Source of the DNA: UBA11606 sp965243715
Lineage (GTDB): Bacteria > Actinomycetota > Acidimicrobiia > Acidimicrobiales > Aldehydirespiratoraceae
Assembly: GCA_965243715.1 (NCBI GenBank)
Contig: CBDEVU010000009.1
Span: 248,001 to 312,000, forward strand
Direction: 5' to 3'
Length of the DNA stretch: 64,000 nucleotides
The notes under the pieces were generated by a model. It was given only the letters and a program-made list of their open reading frames with translations. It searched no databases and was not told where the DNA came from. Positions 43,384-51,447 of the stretch are shown here, in pieces (position 1 is the stretch's first letter; each line of letters begins with the position of its first letter). Both the position numbers and the translations under genes were made by a program.

Positions 43384-44518
43384 TGGGGTCGCCGGGTATT
43401 TCGATCATCGTGCCGGGTTCGAGGTCGATGCCGGTCACCGCTATATGGGTGCCGTTGCTAACGCCTGGTTGTATGTCGACGCGCTCGCTGGGTGTCGTAG
43501 CGTTGTGAGTTGGTTGGATTCGGATGAACGTCTTACCTTGCCCGTCGGTCTGGACGGCGAGAACCGGAATGATCAGCGCTTCTGGCTCGCTTGACTCAAG
43601 CACCCGCGTCACACGGTACTTCTCGCCCACCCTCACGTCGCGGTCATCGGCCGGGCCGATTTCGATGGACTGAAGCACTCGCCCATCGGCGGTTGTCATG
43701 GCTTCCGAGATTTCGTTTACCGTGGCTTGAAGCGGATCTGAGCTAGCCGCACCATCGAGGCGGAGCGCATCGTCGACGGTGAGTTGGCGAGCTGTTGAAG
43801 GGCTTACTTCGGCATGGACGATGGGTGAGCCGTCGATCAAAGAAGCGATGACAGCCCCAGCTTCGATTAGCTGACCGGGGGCCACTAGGAGCATGTCAAC
43901 CTTTCGTCGACGGTCGAGAAGCACAACCGTCGACCGCAGGAAGACAGATCTTTTTAGTCCGGATGTTTCGAGGTACATCGTTTCCACGGCTCGTCGGGTT
44001 GATGGACCGAACGTACCGTCGATTTTGCTGTCGAATATTCCTAGGTCAGTGAGGAAGGTTTGTAGTCCGGTAACGTCGGGTCCTTTGTCCCCTTGTTGTA
44101 GATCGCGATATGGCAAAAATACTGTTGGATCAGTGGCGAATACTGGGAGTCCGTCAACGTCGAGTATTCGACTGCCGGGTTTCAGCCACGAATCGGTGGT
44201 TGTGAATACGGCCGTGATTGTTCCGGTGCCCGTATACACTAAATCGATTGGCATTTGGGGCAGGACTTTGCCGCTGAACGAAAGGGTACGTTCGACGCGG
44301 CCTGTCTTGATTTCAACGAAAACGGCTTGTGATTTAGCCGTTTCGGCGCTTTTCGCTGATTCGACGCTTTGGCCAATGACGTAGCCGCCGAACACGAGGG
44401 CCGCGACGGCCACGCCCGTGATGAGTACGATAGCCACTAGACGCAGCGGGCCTCGGCCCGCGAAGCGCCGCCGATTCGCAGTGTCTGACGCCTTCTGTTT
44501 TGTCTGGCCACGGTTCAT
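43376..44518 (-). CDS. HlyD-like adaptor with peptidoglycan-binding domain (cassette 2)
   Basis: A 380-residue membrane-anchored adaptor. After a basic N-terminus comes one helix (LVAIVLITGVAVAALVFGGY), a first lipoyl-like half (GKVLPQMPIDLVYTGTGTIT), a peptidoglycan-binding type 1 domain (GDKGPDVTGLQTFLTDLGIF, DGTFGPSTRRAVETMY), the second half (VLLVAPGQLI-like strand with GAVIASLIDGSP) and a C-terminal beta domain. Unlike the cassette 1 adaptor it has almost no helical hairpin. It overlaps both neighbours (lipoprotein by 4 nt, ATPase by 8 nt), indicating a tightly coupled operon. Confidence 0.87.
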   Translation of the reverse strand: MNRGQTKQKASDTANRRRFAGRGPLRLVAIVLITGVAVAALVFGGYVIGQSVESAKSAETAKSQAVFVEIKTGRVERTLSFSGKVLPQMPIDLVYTGTGTITAVFTTTDSWLKPGSRILDVDGLPVFATDPTVFLPYRDLQQGDKGPDVTGLQTFLTDLGIFDSKIDGTFGPSTRRAVETMYLETSGLKRSVFLRSTVVLLDRRRKVDMLLVAPGQLIEAGAVIASLIDGSPIVHAEVSPSTARQLTVDDALRLDGAASSDPLQATVNEISEAMTTADGRVLQSIEIGPADDRDVRVGEKYRVTRVLESSEPEALIIPVLAVQTDGQGKTFIRIQPTHNATTPSERVDIQPGVSNGTHIAVTGIDLEPGTMIEIPGDPNA

Positions 44519-45222
44519 GGGTTCGTTGGGTATTCGTCGACGTTGAAGCAGCCGGTGATGTTGTCGTAGCCGGGAGTACCGATGTTGGTTTCATCGCACG
44601 CAAAGAAGCCATCCGGGCCGGGGAGTTGACCGTCGATCATGTACCAGTCGATGTCGTGATTGCCGCATGATGCGGCGGTTGAATAGAAGGCTTCGATATC
44701 TGATTCGCTGTTACCGACGTTAAAGTTACGGGTTGACATATACATGGGTCGCCCGCCGGGTGTCGTCAGTGGAATCGGGGTGATACGGGTGTATCCGGCC
44801 TCTTCGACGCATTTCCACGTCGCCCACGCTTCGGCGACTTCCTTTGCGTAGTCTTCTACAGGGTTTCCGAATTCGTGTTGGAGTTCGCTGAATTCGGGGC
44901 GAGCAGAGATCTCCAGATCGCAGGTTTCCAGCGCATCAATGACGGGAGCATCGGCAACAAGTTGGGCTTCGCTGTACTCGCCTTGGAAGTCCTCGAAGCC
45001 AGCAGCATGCACGCACTCGATGACTTCGACTCGGTGTCGCTGCCGAAGCGGACTGTTGCCGCCGAACCCAGCGCCGCCGCCACTATCACCACCACCGAAG
45101 CCACATCCGGCAATAACGAGGCTGCCAGCGACCACGGCGAACACCGCTCGACGTCGTACCGATATTCGTGGAAGTAGCCTATCGAGTTGATGCATGTCAC
45201 TGAGTCTCAGTTTTTGTTTCAT
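44515..45222 (-). CDS. Cys-rich predicted lipoprotein, copy 1
   Basis: A 235-residue lipoprotein with an unusually long basic N-region (to about residue 25), a hydrophobic core (AVFAVVAGSLVIAGC, lipid Cys about residue 40) and a Gly-rich linker. The mature part has six cysteines in VIECVHAAGFEDFQ, ALETCDLEIS, ATWKCVEEAGYTR, AASCGNHDI, FACDETNI and TGCFNVDEY, suggesting three disulfides. The two C-x4-G-[FY] motifs look like an internal repeat. It is nearly identical to copy 2 at 45433-46140. No family is recognised. It overlaps the adaptor gene by 4 nt. Confidence 0.78.
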   Translation of the reverse strand: MKQKLRLSDMHQLDRLLPRISVRRRAVFAVVAGSLVIAGCGFGGGDSGGGAGFGGNSPLRQRHRVEVIECVHAAGFEDFQGEYSEAQLVADAPVIDALETCDLEISARPEFSELQHEFGNPVEDYAKEVAEAWATWKCVEEAGYTRITPIPLTTPGGRPMYMSTRNFNVGNSESDIEAFYSTAASCGNHDIDWYMIDGQLPGPDGFFACDETNIGTPGYDNITGCFNVDEYPTNP

Positions 45223-45436
45223 AGTTTGTCTTTCGTTTTTTGTTTGATAATTCGATGCCGACCCTCACGGTGGTGATGACGGAGACGCCTAGTGCTATTA
45301 GGAGAACGACGAATGGAAAATTGGTCAACGTTTCCTGTGCTTGGATCCAGATCGATTCGTCAATCGGTCCGCCGTGGTTTCCTTCATGAGCGAGTACGGC
45401 GGGCAGTCTGAGCGAGAGGATTCCAGCGGGCATCAT
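45197..45436 (-). CDS. Small single-pass membrane protein between the lipoprotein copies
   Basis: A 79-residue protein with a His/Gly-containing N-terminal part (LAHEGNHGGPIDESIW), one membrane helix (FPFVVLLIALGVSVITTVRV) and a basic tail (LSNKKRKTNYETKTETQ). Its start overlaps the stop of lipoprotein copy 2 by 4 nt, and its end overlaps the start of copy 1 by 26 nt, so it sits in a coupled chain. The tail is encoded by the duplicated leader of the lipoprotein gene, so its C-terminus may have been created by the duplication. No function is recognised. Confidence 0.6.
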   Translation of the reverse strand: MMPAGILSLRLPAVLAHEGNHGGPIDESIWIQAQETLTNFPFVVLLIALGVSVITTVRVGIELSNKKRKTNYETKTETQ

Positions 45437-46140
45437 GGGTTCGTTGGGTATTCGTCGACGTTGAAGCAGCCGGTGATGTTGTCGTAGCCGGGAGTGCCGA
45501 TGTTGGTTTCATCGCAGGCAAAGATGGTGTCTGGGCCGGGGAGTTGACCGTCGATCATGTACCAGTCGATGTCGTGATTGCCGCATGATGCGGCGGTTGA
45601 ATAGAAGGCTTCGCTTTCTGGTCCACTGTCATTGACGTTAAAGTTGCGGGTTGATGGGCGTATGGGTCGCCCGCCGGGTGTCGTCAGTGGAATCGACGTG
45701 GTACGGGTGTATCCGGCCTCTTCGACGCATTTCCACGTCGCCCACGCTTCGGCGACTCGCTTAGCGTAGTCTTCTACAGAGTTTCCGACTTCGTGTTGGA
45801 GTTCGCTGAATTCGGGGCGAGCAGAGATCTCCAGATCGCAGGTTTCCAGCGCATCAATGACTGGAGCATCGGCAACAAGTTGGGCTTCGCTGTACTCGCC
45901 TTGGAAGTCCTCGAAGCCAGCAGCATGTACGCATTCGATGACTTCGACTCGGTGTCGCTCCCGAAGCGGACTGTTGCCGCCGAACCCAGCGCCGCCGCCA
46001 CTATCACCACCGCCGAAGCCACATCCGGCAATAACGAGGCTGCCAGCGACCACGGCGAACACCGCTCGACGTCGTACCGATATTCGTGGAAGTAGCCTCT
46101 CGAGTTGATGCATGTCACTGAGTCTCAGTTTTTGTTTCAT
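45433..46140 (-). CDS. Cys-rich predicted lipoprotein, copy 2
   Basis: A 235-residue near-duplicate of the protein at 44515-45222, with the same signal (AVFAVVAGSLVIAGC) and all six mature cysteines. Differences cluster in the centre and after residue 160 (for example RPIRPSTRNFNVNDSGPESE replaces RPMYMSTRNFNVGNSESDIE), suggesting some divergence in a surface loop. The frame is open upstream to 46554, but homology with copy 1 and its leader fix the start at 46140. It is the first gene of cassette 2. Confidence 0.78.
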   Translation of the reverse strand: MKQKLRLSDMHQLERLLPRISVRRRAVFAVVAGSLVIAGCGFGGGDSGGGAGFGGNSPLRERHRVEVIECVHAAGFEDFQGEYSEAQLVADAPVIDALETCDLEISARPEFSELQHEVGNSVEDYAKRVAEAWATWKCVEEAGYTRTTSIPLTTPGGRPIRPSTRNFNVNDSGPESEAFYSTAASCGNHDIDWYMIDGQLPGPDTIFACDETNIGTPGYDNITGCFNVDEYPTNP

Positions 46141-46213
46141 AGTTTGTCTTTCGTTTTTTGTTTGATAATTCGATGCCGACCCGGCGGCGCCTTCGACCCC
46201 ACCCGGCGGTGGT

Positions 46214-46243
46214 TCATGGACCCGTCGGGTATTCGTCGACGAG
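46214..46243 (-). pseudogene. Relic of a lipoprotein gene 3' end (VDEYPTGP)
   Basis: Read leftward, this stretch gives LVDEYPTGP and a TGA, matching the last residues (VDEYPTNP) of the lipoprotein copies. It lies 31 bp beyond the end of the 918-bp duplication. It is only 30 nt, but the position and near-identity argue for a third-copy remnant. Confidence 0.5.
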
Positions 46244-46370
46244 TTGGGGTTGGTGGAAAACCGCATGAGAGAAACTATACACGGTGTGAATAGCATCGTC
46301 AAGCGGGAATCGAACTGGCCCCTAGTGTCAGGCGACATCAGCCGTTGCTCTCGCTGCCACCACCGGCGAT

Positions 46371-46418
46371 TCATGGGCTCGTCGGGCATTCGTCGACGTT
46401 GAAACAACCGGTGATGTT
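46371..46418 (-). pseudogene. Relic of a lipoprotein gene 3' end (NITGCFNVDECPTSP)
   Basis: Read leftward, this gives NITGCFNVDECPTSP and a TGA, matching NITGCFNVDEYPTNP at the end of both full copies. The DNA match stops abruptly at 46418. It is a further remnant, so the lipoprotein gene was once present in at least three, possibly four, copies. Confidence 0.7.
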
Positions 46419-46516
46419 TAGGGGTAGGAGCCAGGCGAGGTCGACATCGAGGTTTGAGAACACTTCTGAGAGCCGACCTCTTGCTCCTGTGTGGTCGCGC
46501 TGCTAGCCTCGTACGG

Positions 46517-49500
46517 ATGGCGGAACCGAAGATCGAAGCTCCGCCAGCATCCATTGGCCCGATGAAGCGGGTTTTGTGGACGGATGGGACTCTGCGAAGG
46601 CAAGGTTGGCGCTGCCAACACGTCTCAATCGGCGGTTCGCTTCGTTCGATTCAGACTGACGGGGCAGCTTTTGCGCAGACCATGTTTGTCGCTCGCCAGG
46701 ATCTTCCAAGTTATGAACCGGCAGACACAGACACCCGACGCGTTGTTGACGTGTGGACGAAGATCCTAGGGCGGGGCTGTGCGCCTCCGATTCACCCAGC
46801 CGCGGAGCGACAGTTGCTGGCCGATGAGGGATTTGGACCGGGCGACCTTCGCCCACCAGACATGCAAGGTGACCTAGCGCCCCGCCTAGTTAAGCTACAC
46901 AAGCTTTCCTTGGCTGCGCCGTTCGACACCGACTACGCGCTCGACTCGCTTTATGAATCTGAAGCGGAGGAAAGCTTCGCGGCGTGGTTGACCAAGTCGC
47001 ACCCCAAGCTCGTTTCGTTCTTAACCCCGCAAGCATCGTTTGGCATGCTCCTGACAGCCCGAGGCCATGAGACCACGGGCGCTCGAAGAGTTGACTTTTT
47101 GTTTGCGCTTCCTGATGGCTCGGCAACAGTCGTTGAGATCGACGGCCCGCAACACCGTGGTCAGGTCCCCACCGACGGCGACCGTGATAGTCTTCTAGCC
47201 CAATACGGTATCTCAACGATTCGTGTCACGACTCAAGAAGTCGAAAGGGGTAAGGGACCGAATCTTCAACGGGTAAGCGAACTTGCTGGCCGCCTCGGAC
47301 CAGAATCGCGAAGCAGCGGTCCTATCAATTCGCTTGCCTGGACACCGATACTGTTGCATCGCCTAGCCTTCGGACTCGGCGAAGCCATCACATCGGGTTT
47401 TCTTGCTGGTCGCTCATGGGTGATTTCTCTCGATGACCCGACTCAACGACTTGCCAGCCTGCTTGGCCCGTATCTCCAAATGTTTTGGGCTCTTGACCGT
47501 TTGTGGAGTGAATCGAGTCTGGCCCCAGAGCAGGTCACTGTCATTACTCGATATGGACGGTTTGGATACGAACTCTCCGATAACGGTGAGTACCTCCGAT
47601 GCGATGGACAGGACTGGCCCGCTGACGTCCATATCCAACTCGAAATTGACAAGCCACCGGCCGCGGAACTCGTCGCGACAGCCGAACTTGCAACAATCAT
47701 CATTCGTACCGCCTCCATTGGTGTGAGTGTTAGCCGGCTTCCGACGGGTGGTTCTTCGCGAATCCCGGCCCGAACAGAAATCGGGGACACGAAAACAGCT
47801 CTCACGGCCCTGTTGCGGGCAATTTTTGCTAAGGCCGATTTCCGGTCGGGCCAGTATCAAGCCGTAGCGGAACTGATTGCCAGCCGGGACTGCTGCGTTC
47901 TGTTGCCAACCGGAGCGGGTAAGAGCATTATCTACCAGCTAGCAGGGCTCTGCCTCCCAGGTCGCACGCTCATCGTCGACCCTATCGTTGCACTCATCGA
48001 GGACCAAATTGTTGGCCTAAAAGCTCATGGCATCGACCGAGCGATCGGAATCACAGCTAAGAGCACACAGCAAGGTCAGACGAAAGGTTTGCTTCGTGAT
48101 GTGGCTGACGCTGACGCCTATTTCATATTCGTTGCGCCTGAACGGCTGCAAATGTCGAACTTCCGCAACGCTCTGAAAGAACTTGCAATAGCAACCCCGA
48201 TCAATCTCGCCGTGATTGACGAAGCTCACTGCGTTTCGGAATGGGGCCACAACTTCAGAACCAGTTATCTAGGTCTCGGAAAAGTGATCCGAAACATTGC
48301 GGCCGACGCAGTGGGCCGCCCGCCTCCGCTTGTTGCACTCACCGGCACCGCTTCTCGTGCTGTTTTGCGAGACGTCATGTTCCAGTTAGAAATCGAGGAA
48401 CAAAATAACAACACTATTGTTCGGCCTGACACGTTCGACCGGAAAGAACTTAACTATCAGATTGTTCGCGGCAAACCCGACACAGCCGAAGTCTCGCTCA
48501 GATCTGTGCTGAAGACGTTGCCGAGTAAGTTCAACGAATCACCTCAAACGTTCTATCACCCAGATGGAGAACGCACTTTTTCTGGTCTCTCCTTTGTGCC
48601 CACGGTGAATGGACGAAAGAACGGATTGCGGGGTACTAAAAAGATTGTCTCCGATGTTTGCTCATCGGTCGAGATGTACTCTGGAGGCCCACCGAAAGGC
48701 TTTAACAAGTTATACTGGGAGCGGATCAAGCGTGAGCATGCGGACGGATTTAAACAGAACAACATCACTGCTCTCGTGTGTACCAGTGCATTCGGTATGG
48801 GCATCGACAAGCCGAACATTCGCTGGGTTGTCCATGCTGGACTGTCGGGGTCTATCGAATCCTATTACCAAGAAGTAGGACGAGCAGGCCGCAACGGCCA
48901 AAGAGCGCAGTGTGTGCTAATACTGTCAGAGTTCGACCAGGCACGCAACTCGCAACTCCTCGCGGAAGACGTCAACCTCGAAGATGCACGGACCCGTTCC
49001 AATTCTCTCAATTGGGGTGAGCGAGATGATGTCACAACGGCACTGTGGTTCCACTTCAACAGCTTCCCTGGTATAGATGGTGAAGTCGACGCGTTGGCTG
49101 TCATAGTCGACAAACTCAAACCCTCCAACCAGAAGCAACAAGTAGAAGTTCCCTTTGCTGCTGCCAAAGGCACACGAGAACGCGCTCTTCACCGACTTAT
49201 TATCCTCGGCGTTGTTGAGGAGTACCTCGTTGAGTTTGGATCAAATAAGTTCGTCATCACTGTCGAAGGATCTAACCCTGAGAAAGTGAAGCGAAGCCTC
49301 CTTGCCTTCGTTGAACGCACCCAGCCGGGCCGGGTTGAAGAAATGCGCACTCGACTATATCATACCGACCTATCCCACTATGAAGCAATCGTTCAGTATG
49401 GCAGGACATTGATCGAGTTCGTGTACGAAACCGTTGAACGGTCACGCCGCCGCTCGCTTCGTGAAATGCTTCTCAGCGCACGCCACAGCGACATCGGCAG

Positions 49501-50092
49501 AGACCACAGCGACACCGGTGAAGAATTCCGGAACCGCATCTTGGCTTACCTCAGTGAGGGTGACGTTGGCAAGATGCTTGAGGAGTTCGTCGACGCGCCC
49601 GTCGTCGATTTTGAGCGCTGGACCGAGAAGTGGGCCGAGGTCAAGGCCAAGAGCGACGCGGCCGAATGGCGAGCCGCGTCAGCGCGTCTGCTTGCCTCAT
49701 ACCCGGACCATCCTGGACTGCTGATATCTCGGGGCCTTTCTGAACTGCTCGTAACGATCGATGAGCAAGTCACCATAGAGGCGATCAACGAGTACGTTTT
49801 GAATATTGATCCAGCTCTGCTAAGCGCTATCACTCGCTACAATGTACCCGCTAAGCAAGTCCGTGAAGACCTTATTTCCTGGCTCGTCGAAGCATTCGCC
49901 GACAAAAGCTCAGCGGCCGTAGCGGTGACTGTTTCTGTCGCGGCGAAGCATAAGGTGGCCGGTGAAGATGCCCGAGATATTCTGAAACAGTTGGCCACGA
50001 CCAACATCGCAGCAGCCATTGTTTATATCGACCTAACCCTGACCGAGCTATCTCAGCTCGCCGAGAACATTATCACTGGAAACCCACGATGA
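46517..50092 (+). CDS. Nuclease-RecQ fusion protein (1,191 residues)
   Basis: A large putative DNA-processing enzyme. Residues about 140-260 contain a PD-(D/E)XK-like nuclease of the DUF559/Vsr style: RRVDFLFALP (Asp193), TVVEIDGPQH (Glu207, Asp209), then GDRDSLLAQYGISTIRVTTQEV. After a roughly 180-residue linker domain comes a RecQ helicase: motif I LLPTGAGKS (462-470), VIDEAHCVSEWGHNFRTSYL (Asp567-Glu-Ala-His), ALTGTAS, TSAFGMGIDKPN, YYQEVGRAGRNGQ (about 783-795). About 75 extra residues lie between the two RecA lobes. The C-terminal 350 residues are helical and unfamiliar. I saw no RecQ zinc cysteines or HRDC domain. The ATG at 46517 follows an Arg/Leu-rich upstream stretch I reject. The next gene overlaps by 4 nt. 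Confidence 0.85.
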   Translation: MAEPKIEAPPASIGPMKRVLWTDGTLRRQGWRCQHVSIGGSLRSIQTDGAAFAQTMFVARQDLPSYEPADTDTRRVVDVWTKILGRGCAPPIHPAAERQLLADEGFGPGDLRPPDMQGDLAPRLVKLHKLSLAAPFDTDYALDSLYESEAEESFAAWLTKSHPKLVSFLTPQASFGMLLTARGHETTGARRVDFLFALPDGSATVVEIDGPQHRGQVPTDGDRDSLLAQYGISTIRVTTQEVERGKGPNLQRVSELAGRLGPESRSSGPINSLAWTPILLHRLAFGLGEAITSGFLAGRSWVISLDDPTQRLASLLGPYLQMFWALDRLWSESSLAPEQVTVITRYGRFGYELSDNGEYLRCDGQDWPADVHIQLEIDKPPAAELVATAELATIIIRTASIGVSVSRLPTGGSSRIPARTEIGDTKTALTALLRAIFAKADFRSGQYQAVAELIASRDCCVLLPTGAGKSIIYQLAGLCLPGRTLIVDPIVALIEDQIVGLKAHGIDRAIGITAKSTQQGQTKGLLRDVADADAYFIFVAPERLQMSNFRNALKELAIATPINLAVIDEAHCVSEWGHNFRTSYLGLGKVIRNIAADAVGRPPPLVALTGTASRAVLRDVMFQLEIEEQNNNTIVRPDTFDRKELNYQIVRGKPDTAEVSLRSVLKTLPSKFNESPQTFYHPDGERTFSGLSFVPTVNGRKNGLRGTKKIVSDVCSSVEMYSGGPPKGFNKLYWERIKREHADGFKQNNITALVCTSAFGMGIDKPNIRWVVHAGLSGSIESYYQEVGRAGRNGQRAQCVLILSEFDQARNSQLLAEDVNLEDARTRSNSLNWGERDDVTTALWFHFNSFPGIDGEVDALAVIVDKLKPSNQKQQVEVPFAAAKGTRERALHRLIILGVVEEYLVEFGSNKFVITVEGSNPEKVKRSLLAFVERTQPGRVEEMRTRLYHTDLSHYEAIVQYGRTLIEFVYETVERSRRRSLREMLLSARHSDIGRDHSDTGEEFRNRILAYLSEGDVGKMLEEFVDAPVVDFERWTEKWAEVKAKSDAAEWRAASARLLASYPDHPGLLISRGLSELLVTIDEQVTIEAINEYVLNIDPALLSAITRYNVPAKQVREDLISWLVEAFADKSSAAVAVTVSVAAKHKVAGEDARDILKQLATTNIAAAIVYIDLTLTELSQLAENIITGNPR

Positions 50093-50637
50093 GCAGTATT
50101 GAAGATACCAATATCCGAGAGATTGTTGCCCGCTTCAAAAACAGCGCCGAGGTAATCGAAGAACTCAAAGGCCGGCTGCAATCTCTCGCCACGACCGACG
50201 ATCTCAACAACAAATCTTTAGAATCAAGCCAGGCCGCTACGGAAGCGCTGCAAAGCATTGGCACGGAGATGCGTGAAGCCACGGAAGTGCTACGCAAAAC
50301 GCTGACAACAGCCGAAGCTGCTCTAATAACGGCGACAGAGTTCCTTGGGGCAATTGACCTAAGCGAGGTAGCGCACAAACTGGAGGACTTGACCGAAGTT
50401 CAAAAAACTTCAGCCGAAGAATCCAACAAACGATTCAAAGGCATGGAAGAAACGATCTCCGAGAAGATGTTAGATATCCAGGATCGCCTCGATAAAACAC
50501 ACCGGCGAATAGCGGAACTCACAGCTGAACGTGACGAGGCCTCCGCCGCCGCAACGTTTAACCTTCACCGGTTCGAAGAACTTACGCAGCGCGTCGAAGA
50601 ACTTACGCCCCGTGTACGTAAAAAATTCAGGATCTGA
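50089..50637 (+). CDS. Coiled-coil partner protein of the nuclease-RecQ gene
   Basis: A 182-residue protein that is nearly all helical by composition. Long heptad-like stretches run through ARFKNSAEVIEELKGRLQSL, TEALQSIGTEMREATEVLRK, LEDLTEVQKTSAEESNKRF, and LDIQDRLDKTHRRIAELTAE, ending in a basic tail (TPRVRKKFRI). There is one hydrophobic patch (AALITATEFLGAIDLSEVA) but no clear membrane helix. The ATG overlaps the nuclease-RecQ stop (ATGA), so the two are coupled. It may multimerise, act as a sensor or regulator, or hold the helicase on DNA. I recognise no family. Confidence 0.72.
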   Translation: MSSIEDTNIREIVARFKNSAEVIEELKGRLQSLATTDDLNNKSLESSQAATEALQSIGTEMREATEVLRKTLTTAEAALITATEFLGAIDLSEVAHKLEDLTEVQKTSAEESNKRFKGMEETISEKMLDIQDRLDKTHRRIAELTAERDEASAAATFNLHRFEELTQRVEELTPRVRKKFRI

Positions 50638-50722
50638 GTTCGTATCGCGGCTGCACACTGGCGACGCCACCGATAGCGAGGCCGGTCCAACAACCGCCTC
50701 GCCGAACTCCCTCTTGCGCTAA

Positions 50723-50738
50723 TCGAACTATTGTTTGA
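50723..50738. promoter_or_regulatory. LexA (SOS) box of the imuA promoter
   Basis: TCGAACTATTGTTTGA matches the actinobacterial LexA consensus TCGAAC-N4-GTTCGA at 11 of 12 positions and is centred about 25 bp before the ATG at 50755. It implies DNA-damage induction of imuA-imuB. Finding a second box before dnaE2 supports it. Confidence 0.85.
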
Positions 50739-50754
50739 TACTGTGATAGTGACT

Positions 50755-51447
50755 ATGAGGCAAGCAAGAAATCTCGCGGTTGGAACCCTCGACGACGGGT
50801 TTCAGGATGAACGCCGCGCTCGGCTTCGGGTGATGGCTGACCAGATTACGCCGCTGGCGCTGGCCCGCGAGCAAACCATACCCGTGCATCCGGTTCTGAC
50901 CTCTTTGTTCCCTGGGGCTGCGTTGCGTCGAGGGTCGGTCATTAGCGTTGCTGGCCCGGGCGCGACGTTGTTGGCTCTCACGCTCGCGGCTGGGCCCTCT
51001 CAGGTCGGCTCTTGGGTCGCCATGGTCGGTGGGCGTGAGATCGGGATGGTCGCCGCCGAAGAAGTCGGGGTAGTACTCAAACGGGTGTTGGTTGTCGACC
51101 CGCCTAAGCAGGCTTGGTCATCCACGGTCGCGGCTTTGGTGGGTGCGGTCGATGTGGTGCTCATTTCACCGACCCATCGAGTATCCGACGCCGATGCCCG
51201 CCGCCTAGTAGTGCGGCTTCGTGAACGGGGATCGGTTCTGATCTTGGTCGAAAGCGCGTGGCACGCGGGGGTCGATGTGCAACTCACCATCGCCGCGTCA
51301 GCATGGAGTGGCCTGGGTATTGGTCACGGGCTTTTACGCTCTCGGCGGGTTACTGTCAACGGCAGCGGTCGGGGTGCGGCGGGGCGACCCCGTTCGCTGG
51401 ATCTATGGCTGCCCGGTCCCAATGGCGCGCCCGCCGCTGCCTTGTGA
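50755..51447 (+). CDS. imuA: ImuA-type mutasome accessory protein
   Basis: A 230-residue RecA-like (degenerate) protein of the SOS mutagenesis cassette. VHPVLTSLFPGAALRRGSVI is the characteristic ImuA region preceding the strand that would hold a Walker A, here GPGATLLALTLAAG without the GKT lysine. VLVVDPPKQAWSSTVAALVG and SVLILVESAWHAG form the remaining RecA-like strands. I use the ATG at 50755, just after the LexA box; a TTG at 50731 lies inside the box and is rejected. It overlaps imuB by 4 nt (GTGA). It should form the mutasome with ImuB and DnaE2 at stalled forks. Confidence 0.88.
   Translation: MRQARNLAVGTLDDGFQDERRARLRVMADQITPLALAREQTIPVHPVLTSLFPGAALRRGSVISVAGPGATLLALTLAAGPSQVGSWVAMVGGREIGMVAAEEVGVVLKRVLVVDPPKQAWSSTVAALVGAVDVVLISPTHRVSDADARRLVVRLRERGSVLILVESAWHAGVDVQLTIAASAWSGLGIGHGLLRSRRVTVNGSGRGAAGRPRSLDLWLPGPNGAPAAAL

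Larger units (their letters stand above)
44515..46182. repeat. Tandem duplication of the lipoprotein gene (period 918 bp)
   Basis: The sequence from the lipoprotein stop through its start and about 42 bp of leader (44515-45264) recurs at 45433-46182, offset by exactly 918 bp. Identity is very high, and both copies end at GATGCCGACCC before diverging. The 168 bp between the copies encode most of the small membrane protein. Short relics of further copies lie to the right. Confidence 0.9.
46141..46516. promoter_or_regulatory. Divergent region between cassette 2 and the nuclease-RecQ gene
   Basis: About 375 bp that must hold the promoters for leftward cassette 2 and rightward nuclease-RecQ. It contains the two lipoprotein relics and ACTATACAC at 46274-46282, which matches the candidate PadR site at 38786-38794 read in reverse and is followed by GGTGTG. 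No complete gene is present. Confidence 0.45.

Noticed and set aside
46141..46554. N-terminal extension of lipoprotein copy 2
   Set aside because: Copy 1 and the signal peptide fix the start at 46140; the extension crosses promoter and relic sequence.
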